Assembly (NCBI GenBank): GCA_963800335.1
Contig: CAWDAN010000007.1
Coordinates: 186,001 to 250,000 of the forward strand
Origin: Flavisphingopyxis sp963800335
GTDB lineage: Bacteria > Pseudomonadota > Alphaproteobacteria > Sphingomonadales > Sphingomonadaceae
Direction of reading: 5' to 3'
DNA length: 64,000 nt
Positions 1-8,095 of this stretch are shown here, piece by piece. How positions within the stretch are numbered: position 1 is the first letter of the stretch; every line of letters begins with the position of its first letter. Below the pieces are notes generated by a model. That model was not told the origin of the DNA. It saw nothing but the letters and a program-made list of their open reading frames with translations, and did no database searches. Both the position numbers and the translations under genes were made by a program.

Positions 1-808
1 TTACCGCGGTGGCGACGGCGGCGTTCAGGCTGTCGGCCTTGCCAAGCATCGGCATTTTCACAAGCACGTCACAGGCCGCCTGATAGTCCGCCGGAAGCCC
101 CTGCGCCTCGTTGCCGACGAGAAGGAAGGTCGGCGGTTCGTAGCGCACCGCCTGGTAATCATGATCTGTCTGCAGGCTGGTGCCAAGCAATTGCCCTGGC
201 CCTGTGCGCAGCCAGGCGATGAAGTCGGGCCAGCGCGCCTGGACGATCTGCTGGGTGAAGATCGCGCCCATGCTCGCGCGGACCGCTTCGACGCCGAACG
301 GGTCGGTGCAGTCGTCGATAAGGATCAGCCCACCCGCGCCGACCGCATCGCCGGTGCGCAGGATGGTGCCAAGATTGCCCGGATCACGCAGCGCCTGCGC
401 GACAATCCAGATTTCGGCTGTGTCGCGATCGATCTCTTCGAGCGGGGTCAGCCGGTCGGGATAAACGCCGATCAGCGTCTGCGCATTGTCCTTGCCCGAG
501 AGTTTGGTGAGGATGTCGGGCGTCGTCTCGATCAGCTCGCCGCCGGCATCGGCGATCGCCGCGTCGAGTTCGACGGCGAGCGGGTGATCGATCCCGCCCC
601 GGGCGTAGAACAGCATCGCAGGCAGTGCGCCGGCTTCGCGCGCCTCGGTCAGGATGCGCAGGCCCTCGGCGATGAACAGGCCTTCGCGGCGTCGGTACTT
701 TTTGTCGCGCAAGGACCGTACGCGTTTGACCAGCGGGTTGGAAAAGCCGGTGATCAGGCGATGGCCGCGCGCGTTACGATCGGCCGGGGAGCTATCATCG
801 TACATCAT
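1..808 (-). CDS. TrmH/SpoU-family RNA 2'-O-methyltransferase, 3' end outside window
   Basis: This is a SPOUT-fold RNA methyltransferase that would use SAM to 2'-O-methylate a ribose in rRNA or tRNA. The N-terminus (SNPLVKRVRSLRDKKYR, about residues 22-38) is the SpoU substrate-binding domain. The catalytic domain shows motif 1 (ALRDPGNLGTILRTG), motif 2 (LLVGNEAQGLP) and the start of motif 3 (SLNAAVATAV), where the window ends in frame. A TAA visible at the edge is out of frame, so the stop lies outside. Two adjacent ATGs at 808 and 805 are possible starts. The gene begins two bases after the ptsH stop and is probably the last member of the chvI-ptsH operon. The exact target nucleotide cannot be told from sequence. 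Confidence 0.9.
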   Translation of the reverse strand, partial: MMYDDSSPADRNARGHRLITGFSNPLVKRVRSLRDKKYRRREGLFIAEGLRILTEAREAGALPAMLFYARGGIDHPLAVELDAAIADAGGELIETTPDILTKLSGKDNAQTLIGVYPDRLTPLEEIDRDTAEIWIVAQALRDPGNLGTILRTGDAVGAGGLILIDDCTDPFGVEAVRASMGAIFTQQIVQARWPDFIAWLRTGPGQLLGTSLQTDHDYQAVRYEPPTFLLVGNEAQGLPADYQAACDVLVKMPMLGKADSLNAAVATAV

Positions 809-810
809 CG

Positions 811-1101
811 TCAATCTTCGCCGAAGCTGTCCTTGACGAGGCCGACGAGCTTCATCAGCGCGACCTCGGCAGCAGCGCGGTCGTCAGCACTCTCGGTATG
901 GATCGTGATGCTGTCGCCCTTGGCGGCGCCGAGCATCATCAGTCCCATGATCGACGTGCCGCCAACACAGGTGCCGTCCTTTTCGACCTCTACATTCACG
1001 CTGTCGGGCAAGCGCGCAACGAAGGTCACGAACTTGGCGCTGGCACGGGCGTGGAGCCCGCGATTGTTGGTGATTTCGACTGTCTCGCTCAGTCGGGGCA
1101 C
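811..1101 (-). CDS. ptsH: Phosphocarrier protein HPr
   Basis: HPr, 96 residues, is the small phosphocarrier that passes phosphate from EI to EIIA proteins. The active-site histidine is His17 in GLHARASAKF, and the regulatory serine used by HPr kinase is Ser50 in GTSIMGLMML, which fits the HprK gene upstream. It overlaps the 3' end of the EIIA gene by 13 bases, so the two are translationally linked. No sugar-specific EIIB/EIIC is present here. This is the regulatory type of PTS found in many alphaproteobacteria rather than a sugar uptake system. EI (ptsP) is not in the window. Confidence 0.96.
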   Translation of the reverse strand: MPRLSETVEITNNRGLHARASAKFVTFVARLPDSVNVEVEKDGTCVGGTSIMGLMMLGAAKGDSITIHTESADDRAAAEVALMKLVGLVKDSFGED

Positions 1102-1502
1102 GGCGTGTGTCCCAACAGTTCGGATGCGACCGAGATATATTTGCGTCCCGCGTCCTTGGCCGCGCAGACCGCTTCGCCAACGCTCATCAGGCGCCGCGCG
1201 CCCTCGAGCCGGATCAGCATCGGCAGGTTGACCCCGGCGATGACCTCGACCCGGCCTTCCTGGAGCAGCGAGATGGCAAGATTGGACGGGGTGCCGCCGA
1301 ACAGGTCGGTCAGGATGATCGCGCCGTCGCCGTCATCGACCTGCGCCACGGCATGCGCGATCTCGCGTCGCCGCCCTTCCATATTGTCGTTGGGCCCGAT
1401 GCATACCGTCGCGATGCCCTGTTGCGGGCCGACGACATGCTCCATCGCGGTGACGAATTCCTCCGCCAGCCGGCCGTGCGTGACTAAGACCAGTCCAATC
1501 AT
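1089..1502 (-). CDS. manX: PTS EIIA component, mannose (EIIA-Man) type
   Basis: Mannose-family EIIA domain of 137 residues. The phosphorylated histidine is His9 in LVTHGRLAEEF, and ILTDLFGGTPSNLA is the second family signature. It is a stand-alone domain with no EIIB, so it probably relays phosphorylation state as a signal rather than phosphorylating a sugar. It lies between rapZ (13-base gap) and ptsH (13-base overlap). That matches the hprK-manX-ptsH order known from rhizobia, where the genes follow chvG. The symbol manX is by analogy (also named ptsIIA-Man or EIIA-Mtf in alphaproteobacteria). Confidence 0.93.
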   Translation of the reverse strand: MIGLVLVTHGRLAEEFVTAMEHVVGPQQGIATVCIGPNDNMEGRRREIAHAVAQVDDGDGAIILTDLFGGTPSNLAISLLQEGRVEVIAGVNLPMLIRLEGARRLMSVGEAVCAAKDAGRKYISVASELLGHTPCPD

Positions 1503-1515
1503 GCGCGTAGGTTCG

Positions 1516-2469
1516 TCATAAAGGGTCGCTCGGAGGTGTCAGGTGAGAAGAGCCGGCGCGCTCTGCCGTGAGGTCCTTTCGCGGTCCCCCCGGCAGGTCC
1601 CGGTGCGAAACCGTGGGCGAAAATCCTGCCTCGCGCAAGTGCGCTGCGACGCGCTCGGCGACGTGGACCGACCGGTGGCGCCCGCCGGTGCAGCCGAACG
1701 CCACAGTCGTATAACTTTTACCTGTCTGTTCGTAGCGCGGCAGGATCGTCTCGAGCAGCGCCTCGATCTGCGAAAGGCTGGTCTCATATGCCGGATCGTC
1801 GCGAATATAGGCGATTACCGACGCGTCCTGACCGGTCCCCTTGCGCAACGTGTCGTCCCAATGCGGGTTGCGCAGGTAGCGCACGTCGAACACCAGGTCG
1901 GCATTGCGCACCATTCCCCGGGCAAAGCCGAAGCTCATGATATTGAGCACCGTTCGCGGACCATCGCCCCGTGCAAAGCGCGAACGGATGTCGGCCTGCA
2001 GGTCGTTGGTCGTCAGGTTGGTCGTGTCGATGATATGCTCGGCCCATCGGCGCAGCGGCGCGAGCAATTCGCGCTCTCGGGCAATCCCGTCGCTCGCCGG
2101 GCGATCTTCGGCGAGGGGATGGCGGCGGCGCGTTTCCGAATAACGGCGCTCAAGCTCGGCGCCCGCGCAATCGATAAACAGCGTCGAAACCGCGTAATCT
2201 TCCTGGTCCTTTAGGCGCTTGATCCGGCGGACAATCGACTCGGCGTCGAAGCCGCGCGTCCGGCTGTCGATGCCGATCGCGACGGGACGGTCGCGCTCGT
2301 CGCGCTCGCCGCGCGGCGTACCGAGCAGCCTGTTGAACAGCGACAGGGGAAGGTTGTCGACGACCTCCCAGCCAAGATCCTCGAGCGCGTTGAGCGCAGT
2401 CGATTTGCCGGCTCCCGAAAGGCCGGTGACGAGAAGGACGGATTTCGTATCGGGGGCGCGCGCCATCAA
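1516..2469 (-). CDS. rapZ: RapZ-family nucleotide-binding protein (RNase adapter)
   Basis: RapZ/YvcJ family P-loop protein, 317 residues. It has a Walker A motif GLSGAGKST at residues 16-24 and the conserved C-terminal signature FGCTGGRHRSVHVAERV. In enterobacteria RapZ controls GlmS level through RNase E and small RNAs; in other bacteria it binds ATP/GTP or UDP-GlcNAc. Which role applies here cannot be read from the sequence. The start overlaps the hprK stop by four bases, and the gene sits in a PTS operon as in many proteobacteria. The last 20 residues or so are low-complexity and probably not conserved. Confidence 0.94.
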   Translation of the reverse strand: MMARAPDTKSVLLVTGLSGAGKSTALNALEDLGWEVVDNLPLSLFNRLLGTPRGERDERDRPVAIGIDSRTRGFDAESIVRRIKRLKDQEDYAVSTLFIDCAGAELERRYSETRRRHPLAEDRPASDGIARERELLAPLRRWAEHIIDTTNLTTNDLQADIRSRFARGDGPRTVLNIMSFGFARGMVRNADLVFDVRYLRNPHWDDTLRKGTGQDASVIAYIRDDPAYETSLSQIEALLETILPRYEQTGKSYTTVAFGCTGGRHRSVHVAERVAAHLREAGFSPTVSHRDLPGGPRKDLTAERAGSSHLTPPSDPL

Positions 2470-2906
2470 GCCATCCTAGCCATCGCAGCCTGCAAGGCCA
2501 ATGCGACTTTGATCGGCGCCGACGCCTGCCCCGGATCGATACGCAATCGCGGCACGCGGCAGCGTGCAATTTCAATCGTATCGTCTTCGTCGGGCATACG
2601 CGGCGGATCGTTATCCAGGGCTACGACGAGGGCTAGAGGGGCGCTTACAGCGTTATCCATCGAAACGATGCCGACCTCCCGAACCTCGATCTTGCCTGCG
2701 ATTGTTGCGGGCGGCGATACCGATGCCGTGCCATCGTCGCGCGCTGCAACGATGCAGCGATCGTCGCTGACCAGCACCGCGCCGCGATCGATCAGGCGCA
2801 GCGCGAGATCGGACTTTCCCGATCCCGAAGACCCGACGATCAGCACGCCCAGGCCGTCGATCGCAACGCAGGTCGCATACACCGTCTCGGGGGCCACGAC
2901 GGTCAT
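2466..2906 (-). CDS. hprK: HPr kinase/phosphorylase, short alphaproteobacterial form
   Basis: This 146-residue protein is only the C-terminal kinase half of the Gram-positive HprK. The P-loop GSSGSGKS is at residues 25-32, followed by a conserved LVSDD motif near residue 52 and REVGIV near residue 78. It would phosphorylate HPr on Ser50 and perhaps dephosphorylate it. The N-terminal HprK regulatory domain is absent, which is normal for alphaproteobacteria and not a truncation. Four-base overlaps with both chvG upstream and rapZ downstream place it firmly in the operon. Confidence 0.94.
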   Translation of the reverse strand: MTVVAPETVYATCVAIDGLGVLIVGSSGSGKSDLALRLIDRGAVLVSDDRCIVAARDDGTASVSPPATIAGKIEVREVGIVSMDNAVSAPLALVVALDNDPPRMPDEDDTIEIARCRVPRLRIDPGQASAPIKVALALQAAMARMA

Positions 2907-4480
2907 GGCGCCGGCGCGTCGGCTGCGGGCAGGCGAACCTCGAAGCGCGCGCCCGATGCGCCGTCGTCGCGATCGCCAACATTGACCGATCCCTGATGCC
3001 CGGCGACGATTGCCTGGACGATCGCGAGGCCAAGGCCGCTGTGACGCGCGAATGTCTCGCCTGCCGGGCGCATGCTGTAAAAGCGATGGAAGATGGCGTC
3101 GCGATACTGGGTTTCGACGCCCGGTCCGTCATCCTCGACACGAACGATGACCTCGTCGCCACTGCGCGTCGCCGATACGCGGACCACGCCACCTGGCGGA
3201 GAAAAAGACAGCGCATTGTCGATCAGATTGTCGAACACGCGTTCGAGGCGATTGTCGTCGCCCATGACGTCGGTCGATCGCTTGCGCGGCCGGGCATAGG
3301 CGATAGGCGTACTGTCGGGGGTGCGGCGTGCTTCGCGCGCGCTCACCATCGCGTCGATCATGCTGCCGATGTCGACGCGCTCGAAATGTGCCCGGCTTAG
3401 TTCGGCGTCCATCCGCGACGCTTCGGCGATGTCGGTTACTAGCCGGTCGAGACGGCGACAGTCGTCGCGCGCAACGGCGAGCAGTTGGACGCGGACGGCC
3501 GGATCGTCGATCGCTTCGAGCGCCTCGATCGAACTGCGTAGTGACGAGATCGGATTCTTTAGTTCATGCGCGACATCGGCGGCGAAATGTTCGCCGGCGT
3601 CGATCCGTTCGCGCAGGCTGCGGGTCATGTCGCTGATCGCCCGCGCCAACAGGCCGATTTCGTCGTTGCGTCCGGGCAGGCGCGGAACCGTGACGTCACG
3701 CTCGCGGCCCCAGCGGACCCTGACTGCCGCAGTCATCAGGCGGCGTAGCGGTCGGACGATGGTCCGCGCAAGGAATAGCGAGAGTAGCACCGACATGATC
3801 AGCGTGGCGGCGAACAACAGGCCCAGCCACAGCCGTTCGCTGCGCACGGTACGGGTGATGTCGCGTGCGTTGTTGGTGACCAGCAATGTCTTGCCGTTAT
3901 CGGTCAGCGCCCGTGCCGCGCTGACGAACGGCGTGCGGTCGGGGGCGAGGCGATAGGCCGATACGACGCGGCCCGATATCCGGCTCCGGTCGATTTCGGG
4001 CCAGTTCGAAGCCATCGAAACGGGCGGTTCGACAACCGGGGGAGGAACCCTGGTGCCGGTCAATGTATCGACGAAACGGTCCATCGCGCGGGCGATGTCC
4101 TTGCGCAGCGGTTCGGTGGCGGGGTCGATAAGGCGGTAGCTGGGCGCTGCCAGCGCGAAGCTGTCGGCGGTCATTGTCCCGTCAGCATCGTAGATTCTCA
4201 GCCTGCTGCCGCTGGTACCGGCAAAGTCAGCGATCAATGCATCTTGTTCGGCAGGCGCAGTTCTATCGAGCCCGGCCGCCATCAAGCGTGTTTCGCGCGC
4301 GATCTGGTCAAGCCGCGTTTCGACCAGTCGCGAACGGAAGCCTTCGAGGTAGAAAATGCCGCCGGCCAGCAGCGCAAGGACGAAGATGTTGACCGCAAGA
4401 ATGCGCGCGGTGAGCGACAGCCGCGTCGTCCATCGTAGCGCGAGTTCACGCTCGCGGGGGGCGGTCTCGTAATCAGACAT
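2903..4480 (-). CDS. chvG: Sensor histidine kinase ChvG
   Basis: Membrane sensor kinase of 525 residues. The start at 4480 (MSDYETAPRE) overlaps the chvI stop by eight bases; an upstream in-frame extension is just chvI read in another frame. TM1 spans about residues 20-46 and TM2 about 217-238, enclosing a periplasmic sensor domain. A HAMP region follows (about 240-295), then the H-box with phospho-acceptor His305 (ADVAHELKNPISSLR), and an ATPase domain with VFDNLIDNALSF, VEDDGPGV and HSGLGLAIV. ChvG/ExoS kinases respond to envelope and acid stress in Rhizobium, Agrobacterium and Caulobacter. The partner here is the adjacent ChvI. Confidence 0.95.
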   Translation of the reverse strand: MSDYETAPRERELALRWTTRLSLTARILAVNIFVLALLAGGIFYLEGFRSRLVETRLDQIARETRLMAAGLDRTAPAEQDALIADFAGTSGSRLRIYDADGTMTADSFALAAPSYRLIDPATEPLRKDIARAMDRFVDTLTGTRVPPPVVEPPVSMASNWPEIDRSRISGRVVSAYRLAPDRTPFVSAARALTDNGKTLLVTNNARDITRTVRSERLWLGLLFAATLIMSVLLSLFLARTIVRPLRRLMTAAVRVRWGRERDVTVPRLPGRNDEIGLLARAISDMTRSLRERIDAGEHFAADVAHELKNPISSLRSSIEALEAIDDPAVRVQLLAVARDDCRRLDRLVTDIAEASRMDAELSRAHFERVDIGSMIDAMVSAREARRTPDSTPIAYARPRKRSTDVMGDDNRLERVFDNLIDNALSFSPPGGVVRVSATRSGDEVIVRVEDDGPGVETQYRDAIFHRFYSMRPAGETFARHSGLGLAIVQAIVAGHQGSVNVGDRDDGASGARFEVRLPAADAPAP

Positions 4481-5192
4481 TGAACTTGTAGCCCGCGCCA
4501 TAGAGGGTTTCGATCGAATCGAATGCGGGGTCGGCCTCGCGGAATTTGCGGCGCAGGCGCTTGATGTGACTGTCGATCGTCCGGTCGTCGACATAGATGT
4601 CGTCGCTATAGGCCGCATCGATCAACTGGTTGCGGCTGCGGATGACGCCAGGGCGCTGGGCGAGCGCTTCGAGGACGAGGAATTCGGTGACCGTAAGCGA
4701 TATCGGGTGACCGTCCCAGCTGACCTCATGGCGTGCCGGATCGATCGTCAAGCGCCCGCGCGCAACCGCAGCGGGCGTGGGCATGTCGCTATTGTCATCG
4801 CTCTGCGCGATCAGTTCGACTCGGCGCAGGATCGCCCTGATCCGGGCGATCAGCAGCCGCGGACTGAAGGGCTTAGCGATATAATCATCGGCGCCCATCG
4901 CCAAGCCGAGCGCTTCGTCGACTTCGTCGTCCTTTGAGGTCAGGAAGATCACTGGCACCGTGCTGCGCTCACGCAGGCGGCGGAGCAGTTCGAGACCGTC
5001 CATGCGCGGCATCTTTATATCGAAGATGGCAATGTCGGGCGGGTCGGCAATCAGGGCGGGCAGGGCGCTCTCGCCATCGCCATAAAGCCGGGTAACGAAG
5101 CCCTCGGCCTCGAGATGGAGCTTGAGCGATGTCAGGATGTTTCGATCGTCATCGACCAGCGCGATTCGGGAAGGAGTCGAAGGGGGCGTCAT
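4473..5192 (-). CDS. chvI: DNA-binding response regulator ChvI (OmpR family)
   Basis: OmpR/PhoB-type regulator, 239 residues. The receiver domain (about 10-125) has the acidic pair in LVDDDRN, phospho-acceptor Asp58 in IFDIKMPRMDG, the Thr/Ser in FLTSKDD and the Lys in AKPFSP. The winged-helix DNA-binding domain (about 145-238) ends GAGYKFNV. It is the first gene of the minus-strand operon, divergent from pckA with a gap of about 210 bases. The same chvI/pckA arrangement occurs in rhizobia. Targets of ChvI usually include exopolysaccharide, motility and porin genes, which is family knowledge and not visible here. Confidence 0.95.
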   Translation of the reverse strand: MTPPSTPSRIALVDDDRNILTSLKLHLEAEGFVTRLYGDGESALPALIADPPDIAIFDIKMPRMDGLELLRRLRERSTVPVIFLTSKDDEVDEALGLAMGADDYIAKPFSPRLLIARIRAILRRVELIAQSDDNSDMPTPAAVARGRLTIDPARHEVSWDGHPISLTVTEFLVLEALAQRPGVIRSRNQLIDAAYSDDIYVDDRTIDSHIKRLRRKFREADPAFDSIETLYGAGYKFNV

Positions 5193-5302
5193 GCGGTGGT
5201 GCCGGGCCTCGGAATTGCGCGCCGGACAATCGTTCCGGGTGCGCCGAACTACCCAATTCGAGGGATCGGGGGCAAGCGCCGCAAAATATTGCCTGCGCGC
5301 CT

Positions 5303-5331
5303 TTGACGTTTTCGGGCCAAACCACTAACCA
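5303..5331 (+). promoter_or_regulatory. Candidate pckA promoter
   Basis: A TTGACG hexamer at 5303-5308 and TAACCA at 5326-5331 are separated by 17 bases. Transcription would begin near 5338, giving pckA a leader of about 65 bases if translation starts at 5404. The -35 box is good and the -10 box is weak, so this is a prediction only. Confidence 0.35.
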
Positions 5332-5403
5332 GCGGCCAAGATGAGAGCGAGCGCTCAGGCGGTCGCCCCCCAGTCCGAAATCTTGCAAAAGGGCACGCCC
5401 GTT

Positions 5404-6978
5404 ATGACCGCCATCACTTTTCCCGCCGACACGCGCTGCAACCTCGGTACAAACGCGCTGATCGAAGAGGCGGTCGCCAATCACGAGGGAAAGATCGCCA
5501 AGCACGGCGCGCTCGTCGTTGAAACCGGCCAACACACCGGCCGGTCGGCAAAGGACAAGTTTACTGTCCGCGATGCCGAAACCGAAAACACGATCTGGTG
5601 GGGCAAGACCAACGTCGCGATGACTCCGGAGCACTTCGCCGCGCTTAAGGAAGACTTTTTCGCTGCGGTGGCGAAGCTCGACAAAGCCTATGTCGCCGAC
5701 CTGTTCGGTGGGTCGCAGGCCGAATATCGCGTCAATGTCCGCGTTATCAACGAACTGGCCTGGCATAACCTGTTCATCCGCACGCTGCTGGTGCGACCGA
5801 CCGCCGCAGAACTCGACGGCTTCGATCCCGAATTCACCATCATCGACCTGCCGAGCTTTCGCGCCGATCCGGCGCGTCACGGAACCCGCGGCGAGACGGT
5901 GATCGCGGTCAACCTCACCGAAAAGCTGATCCTGATCGGCGGCACCAAATATGCCGGCGAGATGAAGAAGTCGGTGTTCGGCATCCTCAACTACCTGCTT
6001 CCCCCGCAGGGCGTGATGCCGATGCATTGCTCGGCCAATATCGGCCCCGAAGGCGACACCGCGGTGTTCTTCGGCCTGTCGGGAACGGGCAAGACGACGC
6101 TCAGCGCCGACGCTTCGCGCACGCTGATCGGCGATGACGAGCATGGCTGGTCGGACACTGCGGTGTTCAATTTCGAGGGCGGTTGCTACGCCAAGATGAT
6201 CCGTCTTTCGGCCGAGGCCGAGCCAGAGATCTACGCCACGACCAGGATGCACGGCACGGTGCTGGAGAATGTCGTGATGGACGAAAACGGCGAGCTCGAC
6301 CTCGACGATTCCAGCCTCGCGGAAAATACCCGCGGGGCCTATCCGCTCGAGTTCATCCCGAATACCTCGGCCGAAAATATGGGGCCGGTGCCGAAGAATA
6401 TCATCATGCTGACCGCCGATGCTTTCGGCGTCCTGCCGCCGATCGCGCGGCTGACGCCAGACCAGGCGATGTATCACTTCCTGTCGGGTTACACTGCCAA
6501 GGTTGCCGGAACCGAAATCGGCGTGACCGAGCCCGAAGCAACCTTCTCGACCTGTTTCGGTGCGCCTTTCATGCCGCGTCACCCCAGCGTTTACGGCAAC
6601 CTCCTCAAGGAGCGGATCGCCAAGGGCGGCGTCACCTGCTGGCTGGTCAACACCGGCTGGACCGGGGGTAAATACGGTGTCGGCCATCGCATGCCGATCA
6701 AGGCGACGCGCGCGCTCCTCAACGCTGCGCTTGACGGCTCGCTGAGCGATGCCGAGTTCCGCAAGGATCCCAATTTCGGCTTCGACGTGCCGGTCAGCGT
6801 AAAGGGAGTGGACGATGCGATCCTCGATCCGCGTTCAACCTGGGACGATGCGGAGGAATATGATCGCACCGCGCAGAAGCTCGTGCAGCTGTTCGTCGAC
6901 AATTTCGCCGATTTCGAAGCGCATGTCGACGAAGGCGTCCGCCGCGCCGCGCCGCAACTGAGCGAAGCGACCAACTGA
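5404..6978 (+). CDS. pckA: Phosphoenolpyruvate carboxykinase (ATP)
   Basis: ATP-dependent PEPCK converts oxaloacetate and ATP to PEP, CO2 and ADP, the first committed step of gluconeogenesis. The P-loop GLSGTGKTT is at residues 224-232, followed by the IGDDEHGWS metal/nucleotide motif. NVHW-type N-terminal sequence is replaced by TRCNLGTNALIEEA. I chose the ATG at 5404 (524 residues). An in-frame ATG at 5341 would add 21 residues that resemble nothing in the family, contain a rare AGA codon, and lie almost at the predicted transcription start. AAAAGGG precedes 5404 by ten bases. Its neighbour is the divergent chvI operon, so PTS and envelope signalling may influence it. Confidence 0.95.
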   Translation: MTAITFPADTRCNLGTNALIEEAVANHEGKIAKHGALVVETGQHTGRSAKDKFTVRDAETENTIWWGKTNVAMTPEHFAALKEDFFAAVAKLDKAYVADLFGGSQAEYRVNVRVINELAWHNLFIRTLLVRPTAAELDGFDPEFTIIDLPSFRADPARHGTRGETVIAVNLTEKLILIGGTKYAGEMKKSVFGILNYLLPPQGVMPMHCSANIGPEGDTAVFFGLSGTGKTTLSADASRTLIGDDEHGWSDTAVFNFEGGCYAKMIRLSAEAEPEIYATTRMHGTVLENVVMDENGELDLDDSSLAENTRGAYPLEFIPNTSAENMGPVPKNIIMLTADAFGVLPPIARLTPDQAMYHFLSGYTAKVAGTEIGVTEPEATFSTCFGAPFMPRHPSVYGNLLKERIAKGGVTCWLVNTGWTGGKYGVGHRMPIKATRALLNAALDGSLSDAEFRKDPNFGFDVPVSVKGVDDAILDPRSTWDDAEEYDRTAQKLVQLFVDNFADFEAHVDEGVRRAAPQLSEATN

Positions 6979-7045
6979 CGCTCGGCGGTCCGGGTTGGAG
7001 AACCGCCTGGACATGCCCGACCTTTGGGTATCGCTATTATAGACA

Positions 7046-7076
7046 AGGCCCGGCGGACTTTCGTCACGCCGGGCCT
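7046..7076. terminator. Bidirectional hairpin between pckA and DUF3597 gene
   Basis: Perfect 10-bp stem (AGGCCCGGCG with CGCCGGGCCT) around an 11-base loop, lying between two convergent genes. There is no long T-tract on either side, so it may stop transcription in both directions inefficiently. Confidence 0.55.
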
Positions 7077-7112
7077 CGCCGCTCGTTCTTCTTTGCTCTT
7101 AATCGGCTTCGC

Positions 7113-7496
7113 TCAGTCGAGCATGTCGGCAGGCACGCGCCCGCCGTTTTTTTCGAGCTCGCGCATCGTCGCCTTGTGCAGCCAGATATTCATTTCGGCG
7201 CTGCCGTCGAGTTCGCCTGTGTAACCGAGTTCGCGTGCCAGCGCCTTGCGGTTGTCGAGGCTCGAATCGATCCCGACGAGCTTCATCAGGTCGACGATCG
7301 AACTGCGCCAGTTGAGATCCTGATTGGTGTCGGCGGCCTTGGCTGCAAGGACCTGTTCGACATCGACCGTCTGCGTGGCGGCAGCGCTATCGGTCGTCGC
7401 GGCGGGCGAATCTGTAAAGATTCCGCCGGTGCCGGTTTTGGTCGCCTCGTCCTTGTGACCGAAAATGGCATCCTTGATGCTGCTGAAAATACCCAT
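7113..7496 (-). CDS. DUF3597 domain-containing protein
   Basis: A 127-residue cytoplasmic protein of unknown function. The N-terminus MGIFSSIKDAIFGHK and the C-terminal block (about 60-127) with WRSSIVDLMKLVGIDSSLDNR, LARELGY and MNIWLHKATMREL match the DUF3597 family. The middle is a flexible Ala/Thr-rich linker. The start at 7496 is preceded by AAGGGA at a normal distance; a longer in-frame start at 7556 lacks such a site. No operon partner is evident. DUF3597 proteins are often seen as small LysM-linked proteins in proteobacteria, but no function should be assigned. Confidence 0.85.
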   Translation of the reverse strand: MGIFSSIKDAIFGHKDEATKTGTGGIFTDSPAATTDSAAATQTVDVEQVLAAKAADTNQDLNWRSSIVDLMKLVGIDSSLDNRKALARELGYTGELDGSAEMNIWLHKATMRELEKNGGRVPADMLD

Positions 7497-7615
7497 GAAA
7501 CGTCCCTTCGAATTTCGAAATTGGCCGCGCAACCCGATGTTGCAAGGCGTATCCAAAGGCCAACGTTTCGGGCACGGGAAATATCCGTCCCAGTCAGGTC
7601 GCAGGACCTAACGCT

Positions 7616-8095
7616 TCATGTTGGAGGCGTCAGGCTCGGCGCCATGGCCGGCAATGTTTCGACGATCAGGCAGCCGCCATCGGCACCGACAATGCGGACG
7701 CGTGCGCCGATTGCGCTGTCGGGTCCACGCGCGGGCCAGACGCCGTCGGCGACCTTTACGCGGCCGCGTCCGTCGATGATCGGCACGACGACGACGACCT
7801 CTTCGCCGATCAGCCGTGCGACGCGGTCATTGAGCATCTCGTCATCGGTATCGACCGGGTTGGCGAGATACCAGCTGCGTCCGGCATAGCCGCTGACCAG
7901 CGCGGCGACCGCGAAGACGATCAGCTGCTGCGGCATGTCGATCGGGAGGAGGAACGAGGCAATCCCGGTGACCGCCGCGGCAATTGCAATCCAGATCAGG
8001 AACACGCCCGGCGCGAGCATTTCGAGTATCGCCAGCGCGATTGCGGCGATCAACCACCAGCCATAGGCATCGATCGCGCCGATCCAGTCGCCCAT
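7616..8095 (-). CDS. NfeD-family membrane protein
   Basis: 159-residue NfeD-like protein. The N-terminus has two or three membrane segments (about 12-35, 37-52 and 57-75), followed by a soluble OB-fold domain (about 85-150; GRVKVADGVWPARGPD and GARVRIV). NfeD proteins are partners of stomatin/SPFH proteins, and here the ATG overlaps the stop of the SPFH gene by one base, so the pair is co-translated. The proposed role is membrane protein quality control. No protease domain is present; this is the short form. Confidence 0.9.
   Translation of the reverse strand: MGDWIGAIDAYGWWLIAAIALAILEMLAPGVFLIWIAIAAAVTGIASFLLPIDMPQQLIVFAVAALVSGYAGRSWYLANPVDTDDEMLNDRVARLIGEEVVVVVPIIDGRGRVKVADGVWPARGPDSAIGARVRIVGADGGCLIVETLPAMAPSLTPPT

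Noticed and set aside
5341..5403. Longer N-terminus for PckA from the ATG at 5341
   Set aside because: The extra 21 codons include a rare AGA, resemble no PckA, and lie close to the predicted transcription start.
5149..6687. 512-codon open frame antisense to pckA
   Set aside because: Antisense shadow; PckA motifs are clear on the plus strand.
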